From Helicobacteraceae bacterium (GTDB lineage Bacteria; Campylobacterota; Campylobacteria; Campylobacterales; Sulfurimonadaceae), in contig JALWKG010000106.1 in the NCBI GenBank assembly GCA_027081565.1, positions 1 through 5,865 on the forward strand: 5,865 bases of DNA, read 5' to 3'. Shown piece after piece: positions 4,634 to 5,865 of this stretch. The first letter of the stretch is position 1; every line of letters starts with the position of its first letter. Position numbers and translations under genes: made by a program. The notes under the pieces were generated by a model. It ran no database searches, had not been told where the DNA came from, and worked only from the letters and a program-made list of their open reading frames with translations.

Positions 4634-5865
4634 ATGAAAGTTTTAATACCGTATCTCTTATTTCTATTTGGCTTCTATGGCACCTTATGTGCACAGAGCT
4701 ATCAACATACTATTATCCCAGAACCAGTGCACTTTAAAAAGCTGCAGGGAGACTTTAACCTCTCTTTAAAAAGTGGCTATCGCTTAGACTCTGATCTCGC
4801 CCAAAACGGTCTTGAGTATCTACAGGAACATCTTCTTCAGACCTCTGGGTTCACACTCCACCAAGATGGTACACATAATATTGTCTACGCCTTAGATACA
4901 ACGCTTCAAGATGAGGCCTATAACCTCTCTGTACAAGCTCAAAAGATCCATATAAAGGCGAACAGCAGCAGTGGTTTTTTTTATGCCACAGTCACCTTGA
5001 TGCAGCTTATGAACCCTAAAATATGGAGTCTGGACAAGGTGGGGAAAGTCTCATGGAAGATACCTGCAGTTATGATCCATGATACACCACGTTTTAAATG
5101 GCGGGGACTCATGCTAGACAGTTCACGTAACTTCTTCTCGGTCCAATATATCAAAAAGTTCATAGACCGTATGGCACAACACAAACTCAATGTGTTTCAC
5201 TGGCACTTAACAGACGATGAAGGATGGCGTATAGAGATAAAACACTATCCTCTTCTAACACAGATCGGTGCTGTAAGAGGCCCCGGAACCAAACTTCCCT
5301 TCTCTTTTTATCCTGCGATGCGTGGGCCTAAAGAGAATGTCCAAAAAGGGTTCTACACCCAAGAAGAGATCAAAGATGTCGTCGCTTACGCTGCAAAACG
5401 TGCTGTAAACATCCTTCCGGAGATCGACGTACCGGCCCATGCCAAAGCTGCTGTCACTGCCTATCCTGAGCTATTGCAAGACCCTGATGACACCAGCAAA
5501 TATACCTCCGTACAAAGAGTCAGTAATAATACTATAGATCCAGGTCTTAAAAGCAGTTATATCTTTTTAGCTCATGTCATAGAAGAGGTAACGGCACTTT
5601 TTCCTTTTGAGTATATACATCTTGGAGGTGACGAAGTCCCTAAAAAAGCATGGAGCGGTTCTGCTGCCGTCAATAGACTAAAAAAAGAGTACCACTTAAA
5701 AAACAGTACTGATGTACAGGCCTATTTCTTTTCTGAAATGGATAAGATATTGGCCCAACACCATCGTAAACTTGTGGCCTGGCAAGAGGCCAATAGAGTG
5801 GAAAGTCAGCTACGCGCGGAGAGCCTGTTTATGGCATGGAAGGGTGATGGCCTTGGTGTCAAAAT
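4634..5865 (+). CDS. Exported beta-N-acetylhexosaminidase, glycoside hydrolase family 20 (C-terminus beyond window)
   Basis: The enzyme removes terminal N-acetylglucosamine or N-acetylgalactosamine from glycans such as chitin fragments, by substrate-assisted catalysis. The 410 visible residues are open throughout. Residues 1-20 are a signal peptide (MKVLIPYLLFLFGFYGTLCA), so it acts in the periplasm or outside. Residues about 24-150 are the GH20 N-terminal alpha/beta domain. The TIM-barrel catalytic domain starts at PRFKWRGLMLDSSR (152-165; Arg157 and Asp162 are conserved-looking substrate contacts) and continues with HWHLTDDEGWR (189-199), PEIDVPAHA (262-270) and HLGGDEVP, whose Asp333-Glu334 is the catalytic pair. 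The tryptophans of VAWQE and MAWKGD fit the sugar pocket. The stop codon is not in the window. TAA at 4610-4612 closes the frame upstream, so ATG 4634 is the only good start. Divergent from plsY. Confidence 0.95.
   Translation, partial: MKVLIPYLLFLFGFYGTLCAQSYQHTIIPEPVHFKKLQGDFNLSLKSGYRLDSDLAQNGLEYLQEHLLQTSGFTLHQDGTHNIVYALDTTLQDEAYNLSVQAQKIHIKANSSSGFFYATVTLMQLMNPKIWSLDKVGKVSWKIPAVMIHDTPRFKWRGLMLDSSRNFFSVQYIKKFIDRMAQHKLNVFHWHLTDDEGWRIEIKHYPLLTQIGAVRGPGTKLPFSFYPAMRGPKENVQKGFYTQEEIKDVVAYAAKRAVNILPEIDVPAHAKAAVTAYPELLQDPDDTSKYTSVQRVSNNTIDPGLKSSYIFLAHVIEEVTALFPFEYIHLGGDEVPKKAWSGSAAVNRLKKEYHLKNSTDVQAYFFSEMDKILAQHHRKLVAWQEANRVESQLRAESLFMAWKGDGLGVK

Noticed and set aside
4634..4696. Lipoprotein signal for the hexosaminidase, from Cys19 in GTLCAQ
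   Set aside because: The residue before Cys is Leu, not Gly, Ala or Ser, so it does not fit a lipobox; ordinary cleavage after Ala20 is more likely.
4981..5440. Two minus-strand frames (4981-5190 and 5255-5440) opposite the hexosaminidase gene
   Set aside because: Both are antisense shadows of a conserved GH20 catalytic domain.

Overview
The window looks like chromosomal DNA from a moderately AT-rich Gram-negative bacterium. The best guess is a sulfur- or hydrogen-oxidising member of the Campylobacterota (Sulfurimonas/Sulfurovum type). That guess is an inference from three things: small mono-haem cytochromes of a style I associate with that group, the flavour of the ThiI and PlsY sequences, and promoters that show a good TATAAT-like -10 but no clear -35. 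No mobile element, CRISPR array, tRNA or rRNA was seen. The gene order looks like ordinary chromosome with a small accessory-looking cytochrome cluster.

Layout. Positions 1-315 (minus) hold the N-terminus of ThiI, cut by the window edge. It is divergent from 452-1336 (plus), a 294-residue protein. That protein's N-terminal half reads as a stripped-down DEAD-box helicase C-terminal domain, and its other half is a highly charged, lysine-rich tail. The two genes share a mirrored promoter region at 341-386. From 1404 to 2634 there are four small plus-strand genes: a mono-haem c-type cytochrome (1404-1778), a 47-residue exported peptide (1981-2124), a second mono-haem c-type cytochrome (2137-2460) and a 47-residue cysteine-containing cytoplasmic protein (2491-2634). 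The last three are closely spaced and look like one operon. Then come a membrane fatty acid desaturase (2751-3926, plus), a hairpin at the convergent junction, PlsY (3981-4559, minus) and, divergent from PlsY, the start of an exported family 20 beta-N-acetylhexosaminidase (4634 to the window end, plus).

How the genes may work together. PlsY and the desaturase both act on membrane lipid: PlsY makes lysophosphatidate, and the desaturase puts double bonds into acyl chains using O2. They are convergent and so not co-transcribed. The cytochromes would carry electrons in the periplasm, but their partner enzymes are not in the window. ThiI and the helicase-like protein both plausibly act on RNA, but sharing a promoter region is the only link visible here.

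The most rewarding places for a second look are the helicase-derived protein, the small-protein/cytochrome cluster, a 33-bp near-perfect palindrome centred on a -10 box at 1358-1390, a 17-bp perfect palindrome between plsY and the hexosaminidase gene, and an apparent leaderless start for the hexosaminidase. Two genes (desaturase, plsY) also have a Shine-Dalgarno sequence that abuts the first start codon and fits a second start 6 bases downstream better.
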